The position numbers and the translations under genes were made by a program. Below the pieces are notes generated by a model, which saw only the letters and a program-made list of their open reading frames with translations, had not been told where the DNA came from and did not search any database. Below, one piece after another: positions 8,589-20,416 of a DNA stretch of 64,000 nt. The stretch comes from Streptomyces tropicalis (GTDB taxonomy: Bacteria; Actinomycetota; Actinomycetes; Streptomycetales; Streptomycetaceae). The stretch is from NCBI RefSeq assembly GCF_029269835.1, contig NZ_JARJBB010000001.1:310001-374000 (forward strand), in the 5' to 3' direction. How positions within the stretch are numbered: the stretch's first letter is position 1; every line of letters starts with the position of its first letter.

Positions 8589-8727
8589 GTGCGCTCCTCG
8601 TGGTTCGGGGCGCCCGAGCCGCTGCCTCGTGCTCGGCTGCGCCAATGCCGTTGCCCGTGCGCCCGGTTGGCGCTCCGCGGCCGCATGATAAATCGCCCGG
8701 CCCCGGCATGTCCGGCACAATGGAGAC

Positions 8728-9141
8728 ATGACCGAGCGAAAGCCCCCCGGTGTCCCGTTCGAGTCCTGGGTCGACAAACAGATCCGTGACGCCCAGGCGC
8801 GCGGCGAGTTCGACCGGTTGCCCGGAGCGGGGAAGCCCTTGCCGTCCGAGTCGGCGTACGACGAACTGTGGTGGGTCAAGAGCAAGATGGCCCGCGAGGG
8901 ACTGTCTGCCCTGCCGCCGACGCTCGCGCTGCGCAAGGAGGCCGAGGACGCGCTCGCGGCCGCCTACGCGGCCCCTTCGGAGCGGGTCGTCCGCACGATC
9001 GTCGCCGCGATCAACACCAAGATCCTCGACATGATGGTCAAGCCGCCGCCCGGCCCACCGCTGGGCCTCAAGCGGTACGACGTCGAGGAGGTCGTCCGCG
9101 AGTGGCACCGACGGCGCGGGCACCGGGCGGCGGCGGAGTAG
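8728..9141 (+). CDS. DUF1992 (DnaJ-homologue C28-like) protein
   Basis: 137 residues from ATG 8728. The conserved N-terminal segment WVDKQIRDAQARGEFDRLPGAGKPL near residues 13-37 defines DUF1992. The rest is helical, ending in a basic tail. The family has been linked by name to DNAJC28 but has no J domain here and no established function. CACAAT at 8716-8721 followed by GGAGAC means the GGAGAC could serve either as Shine-Dalgarno sequence or as the very short spacer of a near-leaderless transcript. The gene is followed by a 215-bp non-coding stretch holding a strong hairpin. Confidence 0.85.
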   Translation: MTERKPPGVPFESWVDKQIRDAQARGEFDRLPGAGKPLPSESAYDELWWVKSKMAREGLSALPPTLALRKEAEDALAAAYAAPSERVVRTIVAAINTKILDMMVKPPPGPPLGLKRYDVEEVVREWHRRRGHRAAAE

Positions 9142-9291
9142 GCCCACCGCGGCCCCGGTCCCGCGGCACCCGGACGCGCGGCGCCGGACAGGGACAGCGG
9201 CCCGTGAGGCGCGCCCGGGTCCGCGGTGCACGAGCCGCGGCGCCCACCGTCCGGACGCCGCGGCACCGGACCGCGGCACCCGGACGGTCGA

Positions 9292-9339
9292 CGCCTCCCG
9301 GGGCACCGCGGATCCGGGATCGCGGTGCCCCGGGAGGCG
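9292..9339. terminator. 19-bp perfect-stem hairpin between convergent genes
   Basis: CGCCTCCCGGGGCACCGCG (9292-9310) pairs perfectly with 9321-9339 across a 10-nt loop. It sits between the end of the DUF1992 gene and the stop of the leftward gene at 9357, so it can stop both transcripts. There is no U tract, as is common for actinobacterial terminators. Confidence 0.7.
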
Positions 9340-9356
9340 GTGCCGGGCCGGTCGGG

Positions 9357-10439
9357 TCAGAGGTGCAGCAGCCGGTCGGCCAGTTCCCGGTAGTCCCGCA
9401 GGGCCAGCCGCAGTCGCTCGGTGTCGGAGGCCGCGGTCCCGGAGGCGTCCCCGCCCCCCGGCTGCCAGGCGGCGCGCAGCGTGCGGCGCCGCTCGGTGAG
9501 GGCCTCCGTGAAGCGGGCGGCGAGTTCCTCCACGACCCGGTCCGCCTCCTCGACCGCGTCCCGCGGCCCGTCGACGAAGCCGGTGACGGCCTGCCGCAGC
9601 CGCGCCCCGATCTTGTCTCCCTCGTCCGCGTGGAGGAGCGGCGACGCGGTGTCCTCCTCCCGGGTGTGGTCCCGGCCCGGCTCGACTCCCGGGGCGGTCC
9701 CGCCGACGGCGCCGTGCCCGGCCCCGGCCTCACGGCCCGGGTCCGCACCGGTGCCGATGCCAGTGCTGGTGACAGCGTCCCGGCCGGCCGGTGCATCGGC
9801 CCGGGTGGACCGGTCCGCCCCGGCGGCCACGTCCTTGCCGAGGGACGTGCGGGAGTCGGCGTCGTCGCCCGCACCGAGGGGTGCACGCGGGCCGGACCCG
9901 CCCGCACCCTGGCCGGACCGTACACGGGTGCCGGGGTCGTCCTCGCCGAGCGGTGCCCGCGTACCGGACTCGCTCTCGCCGAGCCGTGCGCGGGCGCCGG
10001 GCTCCTCGCCGGCGAGCGGCGCGTCGGTCCCGGTCCCCGGGGCCTCGGAGCGGGGCGCATCGGCGGAGGCGGGCCGGTCGCGGTTCATGCGGGGCGCCGC
10101 CTCCGCCGTGTCCGTCCCGGACGCGTCGGGCGCGGTCGCGGCGGACGTGCCGCCCCGCGGGTCCGCGGCGGCCGCGGAGCGGGATGCCGTCGGTGTTCCG
10201 GTGCCGGTGCCGGGGAGGGTGTCGCGGCCCGCGGCGGTCGGCGTGTCCGTGCCCGGAAGGGTGTCACGGCCGGCCGCCTCCCGGCCGCCGGAGCGCTGCG
10301 TGCCCGGAGCCGCCTCCCGGCCCGCGGGTATGTCCGTCTCCTGGGCCGGTCCGCGGCCGACATCGTCGGGGGCACGGCCGCTCGCGCCCTTCCCGTCCGG
10401 CAGGCGCCCGGTGTCCCTGTTCGCTGTCACGTCGGCCAT
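9357..10439 (-). CDS. disordered protein with a C-terminal domain shared with its operon partner
   Basis: 360 residues from ATG 10439, preceded by GAGGGGA. The first ~270 residues are low-complexity Gly/Ala/Pro/Thr/Asp sequence with degenerate repeats (GRDTLPGT, RAPLGE). Only the last ~90 residues look folded. That part contains GFVDGPRDAVEEADRVVEEL and ends in helical RLRLALRDYRELADRLL. The same pattern occurs in the product of the gene just upstream (stop 10445, 5-nt gap), so the two form an operon and the domains are probably paralogous. No signal peptide or membrane helix is visible. I do not recognise a named family. The low-complexity part may be a flexible linker or phosphorylation platform. 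Confidence 0.6.
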   Translation of the reverse strand: MADVTANRDTGRLPDGKGASGRAPDDVGRGPAQETDIPAGREAAPGTQRSGGREAAGRDTLPGTDTPTAAGRDTLPGTGTGTPTASRSAAAADPRGGTSAATAPDASGTDTAEAAPRMNRDRPASADAPRSEAPGTGTDAPLAGEEPGARARLGESESGTRAPLGEDDPGTRVRSGQGAGGSGPRAPLGAGDDADSRTSLGKDVAAGADRSTRADAPAGRDAVTSTGIGTGADPGREAGAGHGAVGGTAPGVEPGRDHTREEDTASPLLHADEGDKIGARLRQAVTGFVDGPRDAVEEADRVVEELAARFTEALTERRRTLRAAWQPGGGDASGTAASDTERLRLALRDYRELADRLLHL

Positions 10440-10444
10440 TCCCC

Positions 10445-11119
10445 TCAACTCTCCTTCGTCTGACGTCGGTTCAGAGCCCAGCCCTGGTGCGCGGGGCTCT
10501 CGGTGCGGGCCGTGGCGGGCCGTTCGCCGGCACCGGACGCATCGCGGTTGCCGTCGGCGCCCGTTCCGGAGAGCAACTGCTCGAACAGGCCACGGGCCTC
10601 GACCAGGGACTCGCGCAGGTCCTCGGTGCCGGCCCCGTCCGCCGGAACGCCGCCCGCCGGGGCGTGCGCGGCACGGTGCACGCGCCGGTAGCCGTGGACG
10701 TGGTGGGCGTGGTGCACGGACAGCGCGGCGAGCTGGTCCTCGTACTGGCCGCCGTCCGGGAAGCCGCGCAGGCCGGCGAGTTCGGCGACCAGCCGGTCCG
10801 CCTCGGCCACGGCCTCCTGCGGGGCGTCGACGAACTGCTCCTGCACGGCCGTCCAGCGCGCCTCGAACCGCTCGCGGTCGGCCGGCTCCAGCGGCTTGTG
10901 CCGCAGGTCGCCGTGGCGTTCCACCCGTGCGGCGAGCTCGCGCTCGGCGGCCTTGGTGTCGCCGTCGTGGCGGGCGACGGCGCGCTCGTACTCGGGCCCG
11001 AAGCGCCGCTTCAGGTTCTGCCCGCCGAGCGGTACGCGGGCCCGCAGGCTGGGCACGGCCGCCACCACGGCGACGGCCGCCACGATCACGATCAAAAGGA
11101 TGATCAAGGCTGTCAACAT
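10445..11119 (-). CDS. membrane-anchored protein, first gene of the two-gene operon
   Basis: 224 residues from ATG 11119, with GGAAGG five nt upstream. An N-terminal transmembrane anchor (MLTALIILLIVIVAAVAVVAAV) is followed by a charged helical region, KRRFGPEYERAVARHDGDTKAAERELAARVERH, then a domain with QFVDAPQEAVAEADRLVAEL, a His-rich stretch (HHAHHVHGYRRVHRAAH) and a helical C-terminus LRESLVEARGLFEQLL. The domain layout parallels that of the downstream gene's C-terminus. Function is unknown. Having one membrane-bound and one soluble copy in the same operon suggests they act together, perhaps as a complex at the membrane. That is inference. Confidence 0.7.
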   Translation of the reverse strand: MLTALIILLIVIVAAVAVVAAVPSLRARVPLGGQNLKRRFGPEYERAVARHDGDTKAAERELAARVERHGDLRHKPLEPADRERFEARWTAVQEQFVDAPQEAVAEADRLVAELAGLRGFPDGGQYEDQLAALSVHHAHHVHGYRRVHRAAHAPAGGVPADGAGTEDLRESLVEARGLFEQLLSGTGADGNRDASGAGERPATARTESPAHQGWALNRRQTKES

Positions 11120-11342
11120 GAATGCCTTCCGGGGTGCGATCGGCCCAACCGGCCGGGTCCCGGTTCGGGTTGCCCGGAAGGCGGTCGGCAAACGACGCCC
11201 CCCGGACGGTGTGCACCGGAGGTGCGTGCGTGGCACCAGGAGACTGCGGACGGGGCACCGGCGCGGCTCCGGCCCCGCCGCGGACCGGCGCATCCGGGCC
11301 CCGGGCATTTCCGGTTGCGGGCCCGGCGGACGGCGGCGGAGC

Positions 11343-11843
11343 ATGGCCCGCATGACCTGGACCGTCGCCCCCGAGCCGTACGACTCCCCCGCCGCCGCAG
11401 ACCTGTGGCGGGCCTACTACACCGAGGTCAGCGACCGCTGGTACCTGCTGCACGAGGGGCACCGCACCGACCCCGGGGAGCTGGAGCGGGAGATCGCGGC
11501 GTACCGGGGCGAGGAACTCGCCCCGCCCCGCGGCCGGCTGCTGCTCGCCCGGTACGACGGCGCTCCGGCCGGCACGGCCGGGGTCCGCCTGCTGGACGCG
11601 GCGACCGCCGAGCTCACCCGGGTCTTCCTGCGCGAGGAGGCGCGCGGCAAGGGCGGCGCCGCGCTGCTGGTGGGCGCGGCCGAGGAGGAGGCCCGTGCGC
11701 TGGGCGCGGGCCGGATGATCCTGGACACCCGCAGCGACCTCGTCGAGGCGCGGGCCCTGTACGCGCGCCTCGGATACCGGGAGACGGCGCGGCACAACGA
11801 CGAGCGGTACGCCGAGCACTGGTTCGCCAAGCCGCTGGACTGA
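11343..11843 (+). CDS. GNAT family N-acetyltransferase
   Basis: 166 residues from ATG 11343, right after GGCGGAGC; a second in-frame ATG lies at 11352. The acetyl-CoA-binding motif A is TRVFLREEARGKGGAALLVGAAEEEARALGAG, containing the variant pyrophosphate loop R-G-K-G-G-A. It is followed by the ALYARLGYRETARHN motif B typical of the fold. The enzyme should acetylate an amine of a small molecule or protein N-terminus in the cytosol; the substrate is unknown. It is divergent from the FVD-domain operon, with 223 bp between the two starts, and converges on the MFS gene. Confidence 0.85.
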   Translation: MARMTWTVAPEPYDSPAAADLWRAYYTEVSDRWYLLHEGHRTDPGELEREIAAYRGEELAPPRGRLLLARYDGAPAGTAGVRLLDAATAELTRVFLREEARGKGGAALLVGAAEEEARALGAGRMILDTRSDLVEARALYARLGYRETARHNDERYAEHWFAKPLD

Positions 11844-11880
11844 CACCCGCACGACGCCGGGCCGGCCGCGGGACCGCTTC

Positions 11881-14016
<2,136 letters not shown>

Positions 14017-14140
14017 TCAGTGCTGTAACCCGTTATGGCCCGTTGAGTCCGTTTGGAAGCATCCATTCCGGGGGGCTTCGGGGAGACGGTGTGGAGGGTG
14101 TCTGCATAATCTCCGGAGTTCTCAGGGGAGGGGACCGCAC

Positions 14141-15553
14141 ATGGAGGAGCCGAGGGGACACGCCTGCCCGGAGTGCCGGACGCCCCGGGGAGCCGACGGC
14201 ACCCCTGCGTGCGGCTGCGGGCCGCGCGCGGCCGACGCCCTGCGCGACGCACGGACGGCCGAGGCGGCCGCGGCCGAGGACTTCGACCCGCTGCGGATCC
14301 GGCCCTACGTCGATCTCGAGGGGGACGGCAGGCGACCGGGCACCGCCCGGCCGGCCGGTGCCACCGGGGCGGGCCAGGACGGTGGGGAAGGGGCCGCCGG
14401 GGAGGCGGGCGCGACGGCATCCGCCGGACCGGGCGGCGGCACCGCTCACGGCGCGCCGGACCCCGGGGACCGGACGCGGCCGCTGCCCGCGGCGGAGACG
14501 GCGGACCCCGCGCATCCGTCGGCGTCCACGGTCCAGGCCCCGCGGGCCGAACCGGCCGCCGCACCGCGGGCGGAGGACCTGAGCCTGTTCGAACCGGGGC
14601 CCGGCGCACGGCCCGCCGGGACTGCCGGGGACGGGGATCCGGCGACCGGCGCACGACCGGGCACCGCCGGGGCGAACGGAGCCGGAGCACGGGCGGACAC
14701 CGCCGGGGCGAACGGAGCCGGAACACGGCCGGGCGCCCCCGGGGGCCCCACCGGCGTGCAGGGTGCCCTCCCGGTGGACGCCCCCGGCGCCGGCCGGGCC
14801 CGTCCCGACCCGGTCGGCGCCGACCTGACCCCCTCGGCCGCCCACGGCGGTGCGGCCCCCTCGGACGTCGGTCCTCCGGAGGCCGTGGACGGCTGCGGCG
14901 GAGCGGACGGAGCGGGCCGGGAGGGCGAGCCGGCACGACGTGCGGGCCGGGTCCGCCGCCGGGTGCTGCTGCCGGCCGGCGCGGGCGCCGTGGTCGCGGC
15001 CGTGGCGGGCGCCGCGTTCGCCGGCGGCCTGCTCTCGTACGAGCCGCCGGCCCGGGAGGACGCCGCCCCGCGGGAGATACGGGCCCGCGTGCCCGAGGTT
15101 CCGGCCGGCACACCGTCGGCGTCCGTCCCGGCAGCGGCTTCTCCGCCGGCGCCGGCGGCGCCGGCACGCCCGGTGCCGGCCACCGACCCGAGTCCCTCGC
15201 CGTCCGCGTCGCCCTCGCCGTCGGCGGGCTCTCCGTCGCCGACCGCGTCGGGGGCGGGGCGGGGCACCGCCCCCGCCGGGCCGACGCAGACCGCGGCGAC
15301 GGTCCGCGCCACCGCCACCGCGCGGGTCACGCCGGTGCTGCGGCCCGGCGACAGCGGCCCGGAGGTCACCGAACTCCAGCTCCGGCTGGACCAGTTGCAG
15401 CTCTACACGGGCCCGGACGACGGCTACTACGGCCGGCAGGTCGAGGACGCGGTCAGCACCTACCAGTGGGCCCGCGGCATCCGCGGCGACGACCCGGGCG
15501 TGTACGGCCCGGCCACCCGCACGAGCCTGGAGTCGGAGACGTCCCGGCCCTGA
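14141..15553 (+). CDS. membrane protein with N-terminal zinc-ribbon-like motif and C-terminal peptidoglycan-binding domain
   Basis: 470 residues from ATG 14141, preceded by GGGGAGGGG. The N-terminus carries CPEC and CGC (residues 8-25), a possible small zinc ribbon. A long Gly/Ala/Pro-rich cytoplasmic region follows, including a 36-bp tandem duplication. A transmembrane helix (LLPAGAGAVVAAVAGAAFAGGLL) lies near 280-302, then a Pro/Ser/Ala linker. The last ~70 residues form a PG_binding_1 domain (LRPGDSGPEVTELQLRL ... YYGRQVEDAVSTYQWARG). The topology tethers the membrane to peptidoglycan with the zinc-ribbon end inside. The type is frequent in Streptomyces and of unknown function. Confidence 0.82.
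   Translation: MEEPRGHACPECRTPRGADGTPACGCGPRAADALRDARTAEAAAAEDFDPLRIRPYVDLEGDGRRPGTARPAGATGAGQDGGEGAAGEAGATASAGPGGGTAHGAPDPGDRTRPLPAAETADPAHPSASTVQAPRAEPAAAPRAEDLSLFEPGPGARPAGTAGDGDPATGARPGTAGANGAGARADTAGANGAGTRPGAPGGPTGVQGALPVDAPGAGRARPDPVGADLTPSAAHGGAAPSDVGPPEAVDGCGGADGAGREGEPARRAGRVRRRVLLPAGAGAVVAAVAGAAFAGGLLSYEPPAREDAAPREIRARVPEVPAGTPSASVPAAASPPAPAAPARPVPATDPSPSPSASPSPSAGSPSPTASGAGRGTAPAGPTQTAATVRATATARVTPVLRPGDSGPEVTELQLRLDQLQLYTGPDDGYYGRQVEDAVSTYQWARGIRGDDPGVYGPATRTSLESETSRP
14662..14733 (+). repeat. 36-bp tandem duplication inside the PG-binding protein gene
   Basis: Two copies of a 36-bp unit starting CACCGCCGGGGCGAACGGAG lie end to end at 14662 and 14698. The period is a multiple of three, so it adds a second TAGANGAG-containing segment in the disordered linker without shifting the frame. 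Confidence 0.75.
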
Positions 15554-15588
15554 CCGCAGCGGGCCGCGAAGCCGGCCGGGGAAGACTG

Positions 15589-16251
15589 CTATCCGGCGAC
15601 GTGCAGCCGGACCGTGCCGTCCGGCCCGGTCTCCACGCGGATCGCGGTGAGGTCGGGCACGGTCACGTCCGGGCCGTGGGCGGCGGCGCGCGGTCCGATG
15701 CCGACGACCCGCATGCCCGCGGCGAGCCCGGCGGCGATCCCCGCGCCGGAGTCTTCGAGGACGACGCAGTCGGCGGGGTCGACGCCCAGTTCGGCGGCGC
15801 CCTTGAGGAAGCCCTCCGGGTCGGGCTTGCTCGCGCCGACGGACTCGGCGGTGATGCGGACGTCCGGCAGCGGGAGCCCGGCGGCCGCCATGCGGGCCGT
15901 GGACAGCGCCACGCCGGCGGAGGTGACGAGCGCGTGCGGGACGACCCGCAGCGCGGCGAGGAAGGCGGGCGCGCCGGGGACGGCGACCACGCCGTCCATG
16001 TCGGCGGTCTCCGCGGCGAGCATGCGCGCGTTGTCGGCGAGGTTCTGCTCCACCGGGCGGTGCGGCAGCAGCAGGGCCATCGAGGCGTGGCCCTGGCGGC
16101 CGTGCACGACCTTCATCACCTCGTCGCCGGCCAGGCCGTGCTCCCCGGCCCAGCGGCGCCAGATGCGTTCGACGACGGCGTCGGAGTTGACGAGGGTGCC
16201 GTCCATGTCGAGCAGGAGGGCGCGGGCGGTGAGCACGGCGGTGGCCGGCAT
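15589..16251 (-). CDS. HAD-superfamily phosphatase (subfamily IA)
   Basis: 220 residues from ATG 16251, with GGAG seven nt upstream. Motif I is LLLDMDGTLVNSD, with nucleophile Asp15 and acid/base Asp17. Motif II is ALVTSAG near 107-113. Motif III/IV is the conserved Lys in GASKPDPEGFLKGA near 140, then CVVLEDSGAGIAAG near 163. An alpha-helical cap inserts after motif I. These enzymes dephosphorylate small sugar or polyol phosphates in the cytosol (2-deoxyglucose-6-phosphate or glycerol-phosphate phosphatase type); the substrate is not determined by sequence. It converges tightly with the PG-binding protein gene. Confidence 0.88.
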   Translation of the reverse strand: MPATAVLTARALLLDMDGTLVNSDAVVERIWRRWAGEHGLAGDEVMKVVHGRQGHASMALLLPHRPVEQNLADNARMLAAETADMDGVVAVPGAPAFLAALRVVPHALVTSAGVALSTARMAAAGLPLPDVRITAESVGASKPDPEGFLKGAAELGVDPADCVVLEDSGAGIAAGLAAGMRVVGIGPRAAAHGPDVTVPDLTAIRVETGPDGTVRLHVAG

Positions 16252-16442
16252 CGGCAGCTCCAGGGCGCGGCGGATGGTGCGAGGGCGGAGGCGTCATCGG
16301 GCCTCCGGGAGGACAAGGCGGCCCCGCCCGCCGGTCAGGGGAAACGGGCGGGAGCCACTTTGTTCCTCCACGGTACAAAACAAGACGGCCCGGCGCCAGC
16401 GGCCCCCCGGACTCTCCTCCGGAGGTTCACCGGCCGTTCGGT

Positions 16443-17024
16443 TCAGCCGGCCACGGCCTCGTAGAGGCTCCACCCGCCGAGCGCGATCATGAGAAGCGCG
16501 GCGATCTTGGTGATCAGGGCCAGCGGAACCCGTTTCATCAGCGCCTTTCCGCCGACGATGCCGAGTCCGGCGACCGCCCACAGTCCCAGAACCGCACCGA
16601 GGCCCACGGACAGCGGGTCGTCGTAGCGGGCCGCGAGGTTGGCCGTCATGATCTGCGTCAGGTCACCGAACTCGGCGACCAGGATGAGCATGAACCCGGT
16701 CCCGGCGACCTTCCAGAAGGTCTGGTCCCCGGGCCGGCGGATCTCCTCCTCGCCGTCGCCCTTCTGCAGCAGCAGCATCGCGGCGCCACCCAGGAAGAGG
16801 ACGCCCGTCACGGCGTGCACGGTCCGCTGCGGCAGCAGCGTGAGCACGCTGCCGGCCGCGACGGCGAGGGCGACGTGCAGCAGGAAGGCGGCGGCGACTC
16901 CGGCGAAGACGTACGACGCGCGGTAGCGGGCGCCGAGGACGAGGCCGGCGAGGGCCGTCTTGTCCGGCAGCTCGGCCAGGAAGACGACGCCGAAGACGAC
17001 CGCCAGGACGGTGATGCTGATCAA
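16443..17024 (-). CDS. TMEM165/GDT1 (UPF0016) family cation/H+ exchanger
   Basis: 193 residues from TTG 17024, close behind GAGGA. Two homologous halves of three helices each carry the family signature E-x-G/P-D-K/L-T: AELPDKTALAG at residues 17-27 and AEFGDLTQI near 116-124. These acidic motifs bind the cation. Bacterial members export Mn2+ (or Ca2+) in exchange for protons. The gene is preceded on its own strand by a yybP-ykoY riboswitch, which strongly supports Mn2+ homeostasis. A cytoplasmic loop GDGEEEIRRPGDQ separates the halves. Confidence 0.92.
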   Translation of the reverse strand: MISITVLAVVFGVVFLAELPDKTALAGLVLGARYRASYVFAGVAAAFLLHVALAVAAGSVLTLLPQRTVHAVTGVLFLGGAAMLLLQKGDGEEEIRRPGDQTFWKVAGTGFMLILVAEFGDLTQIMTANLAARYDDPLSVGLGAVLGLWAVAGLGIVGGKALMKRVPLALITKIAALLMIALGGWSLYEAVAG

Positions 17025-17124
17025 AATTCCTCAATCGGTCGGGGCCGCCCCGCCGAGAGTGCGTGCTGCTCTGCGAACACCTCGGCGCGACAGCACACGG
17101 ATCACCCGCACCACGGGCACGGGC

Positions 17125-17245
17125 GTGCACTGCTGGCCGAAGGTCTCGCTGGCCGGCCCCGTGTCCGAGGCCTGCCTCCGGGCGCCGGCTCAGGCGAGCT
17201 GAGCAGTGTGTCGACGGTCCGGCGAAGAGCTACTCCCCTTCTGCG
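17125..17245 (-). ncRNA. yybP-ykoY manganese riboswitch
   Basis: Read on the minus strand, the leader of the TMEM165 gene contains AAGGGGAGTAGCTCTTCGCC (plus positions about 17221-17240). After a GC-rich arm it contains GAGACCTTCGGCCA (17134-17147). These are the two conserved internal-loop segments of the yybP-ykoY element, and GAAGG/CCTTC closes the junction. The class binds Mn2+ directly and turns on exporter genes. About 100 nt of GC-rich sequence between the aptamer and the TTG start would form the expression platform. Confidence 0.85.
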
Positions 17246-17423
17246 CCGCCCATGCTACGCGACGACTCCCGTCCACCCCAAGGGAAGGTCGGCACCGTCA
17301 CACCCCTTGTTGTGACATGCGCGCGTCATTAGTTTCTTACCGAACACTCACCTTCCCGCAACGGGGGGTCGCGAGCATTCCCCTGCCCGCACCCCAACAC
17401 CCCACATTTCCACGGGAGTTCGC

Positions 17424-18068
17424 ATGTCCAGATGCTACGCGCGTCAACGGCTCGGCTTCGTGGCCGCGCTCACCGGACTCATAGCCTCCGTCGGGCTGCT
17501 CAACGGCCCGGCCGCCTCCGCCGCCCTGCCGACGCCGGTCAGCGCGGCCACCGCCCGCAGCTACCTGTCCTCGCTGACCGTGGCCACCGAGAACCACACC
17601 GGCTACAACCGCGACCTCTTCCCGCTCTGGATCACCGTCAGCGGCACCTGCAACACCCGTGAGACGGTCCTGGAGCGCGACGGCACGAACGTCGTCACCG
17701 ACTCCTCCTGCGCGGCCACCAGCGGCAGTTGGTACTCCCCCTACGACGGCGCCACCTGGACCGCCGCCTCCGACCTGGACATCGACCACCTGGTCCCGCT
17801 CGCCGAGGCCTGGGACTCCGGGGCGGGCAAATGGACCACCGCCCGGCGCCAGGCGTTCGCCAACGATCTGACCCGCCCGCAGCTCCTCGCCGTCACCGAC
17901 AACGTCAACCAGGCCAAGGGCGACCAGGACCCGGCCACCTGGGTGCCGTCCCGCTCGGCCTACGTGTGCACGTACGTCCGCGCCTGGGTGCAGGTGAAGT
18001 ACTACTACGGCCTGTCCGTGGACTCCGCCGAGAAGAGCGCGCTCCAGGGATACCTCGCGAACTGCTGA
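17424..18068 (+). CDS. secreted HNH endonuclease family protein (DUF1524-like)
   Basis: 214 residues from ATG 17424. Residues 1-34 form a signal peptide (basic start, LTGLIASVGLL, AASAA cleavage region). The mature protein contains DLDIDHLVPLAEAWDSGA near 117-134, the HNH core with metal-coordinating Asp and His. It is followed by ND and N residues in AFANDLTRPQLLAVTDNVNQAKGD that complete the His-Asn-Asn motif. Several cysteines (TCN, SSC, YVC, ANC) probably form disulphides. It is likely an extracellular nuclease for DNA scavenging or competition. An AT-richer stretch around 17305-17350 may hold its promoter. Three-prime, a CGTTCCGTAC/GTACGGGGCG palindrome near 18100-18122 may end the transcript. 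Confidence 0.85.
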   Translation: MSRCYARQRLGFVAALTGLIASVGLLNGPAASAALPTPVSAATARSYLSSLTVATENHTGYNRDLFPLWITVSGTCNTRETVLERDGTNVVTDSSCAATSGSWYSPYDGATWTAASDLDIDHLVPLAEAWDSGAGKWTTARRQAFANDLTRPQLLAVTDNVNQAKGDQDPATWVPSRSAYVCTYVRAWVQVKYYYGLSVDSAEKSALQGYLANC

Positions 18069-18135
18069 CCCCCCGGACCTCCCCCGCGACCTCCGTCGTT
18101 CCGTACCGTACGGGGCGACGAAGGAGGGGATGACC

Positions 18136-19806
<1,671 letters not shown>

Positions 19807-19843
19807 CCAGGCGTGTCAGGGGCGGCCAGGCAGATATTTGAAC

Positions 19844-19873
19844 TTGCAAGCACACATTAGGGTCACCTAATCT
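19844..19873 (+). promoter_or_regulatory. promoter with overlapping IdeR/DmdR-type iron box
   Basis: TTGCAA (19844-19849) and TAATCT (19868-19873), 18 bp apart, form a promoter for the DoxX gene. Overlapping its downstream half is ATTAGG-GTCA-CCTAAT. The stretch 19852-19870 matches the actinobacterial iron box TTAGGTTAGGCTCACCTAA at 14 of 19 positions, with a nearly perfect right half. An iron-loaded DmdR/IdeR bound there would occlude the -10 element. Confidence 0.65.
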
Positions 19874-19936
19874 GGGCTTCTCGTGGGATCCGCCCCCACC
19901 CGGTCCGCCCGGACCGGCCCGACGAAGGAGACCTGC

Positions 19937-20401
19937 ATGACCGGCCCGACCGGACGCCTCGACTCGGCCCGCCCCTACGCCCTCGCCCTGTTCCGCGCCG
20001 TCGTGGGCCTGCTCTTCGCCTGCCACGGCGCCGCCTCGCTCTTCGGGGTGCTGGGCGGGGCCGCGGGCGGCGACGGCGGCACCGTCCCGGCGGGCAGCTG
20101 GCCCGGCTGGTACGCGGCGGTGATCCAGCTGGCCGGCGGCACCCTCGTCCTGCTCGGCCTCGGCACCAGGATCGCGGCCCTGGTCGCCTCCGGCTCCATG
20201 GCCTACGCGTACTTCGACGTCCACCAGCAGGCCGCCCTGTGGCCGATCCAGAACGGCGGCGAGCTCTCGGCGCTCTTCTGCTGGACGTTCCTGGTACTGG
20301 TCTTCACCGGCCCCGGCGCCTTCGGCATGGACGGACTCCTCGCCCGGCGTGCGGCGAAGGAGCCCCGGCCTGCCCCCGGGCGGACCCCCTCGGCGGCCTG
20401 A
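19937..20401 (+). CDS. DoxX family membrane protein
   Basis: 154 residues from ATG 19937, with GAAGGAG seven nt upstream. Four hydrophobic helices follow the DoxX pattern: ALALFRAVVGLLFACHGAASLFG, WYAAVIQLAGGTLVLLGLGTRIAALVASGSMAYAY, and a C-terminal pair. DoxX proteins are small inner-membrane proteins linked to redox and oxidative-stress complexes, for instance with SodA and SseA in mycobacteria; their chemistry is unsettled. The promoter carries an iron box, so expression should rise when iron is scarce. The gene is monocistronic and ends before a strong hairpin terminator. Confidence 0.85.
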   Translation: MTGPTGRLDSARPYALALFRAVVGLLFACHGAASLFGVLGGAAGGDGGTVPAGSWPGWYAAVIQLAGGTLVLLGLGTRIAALVASGSMAYAYFDVHQQAALWPIQNGGELSALFCWTFLVLVFTGPGAFGMDGLLARRAAKEPRPAPGRTPSAA

Positions 20402-20416
20402 CCGGCCCTGCCCACC

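Noticed and set aside
14141..14200. A zinc-finger anti-sigma factor
   Set aside because: The CPEC/CGC motif lacks the HxxxCxxC pattern of ZAS domains and no sigma factor gene is adjacent.
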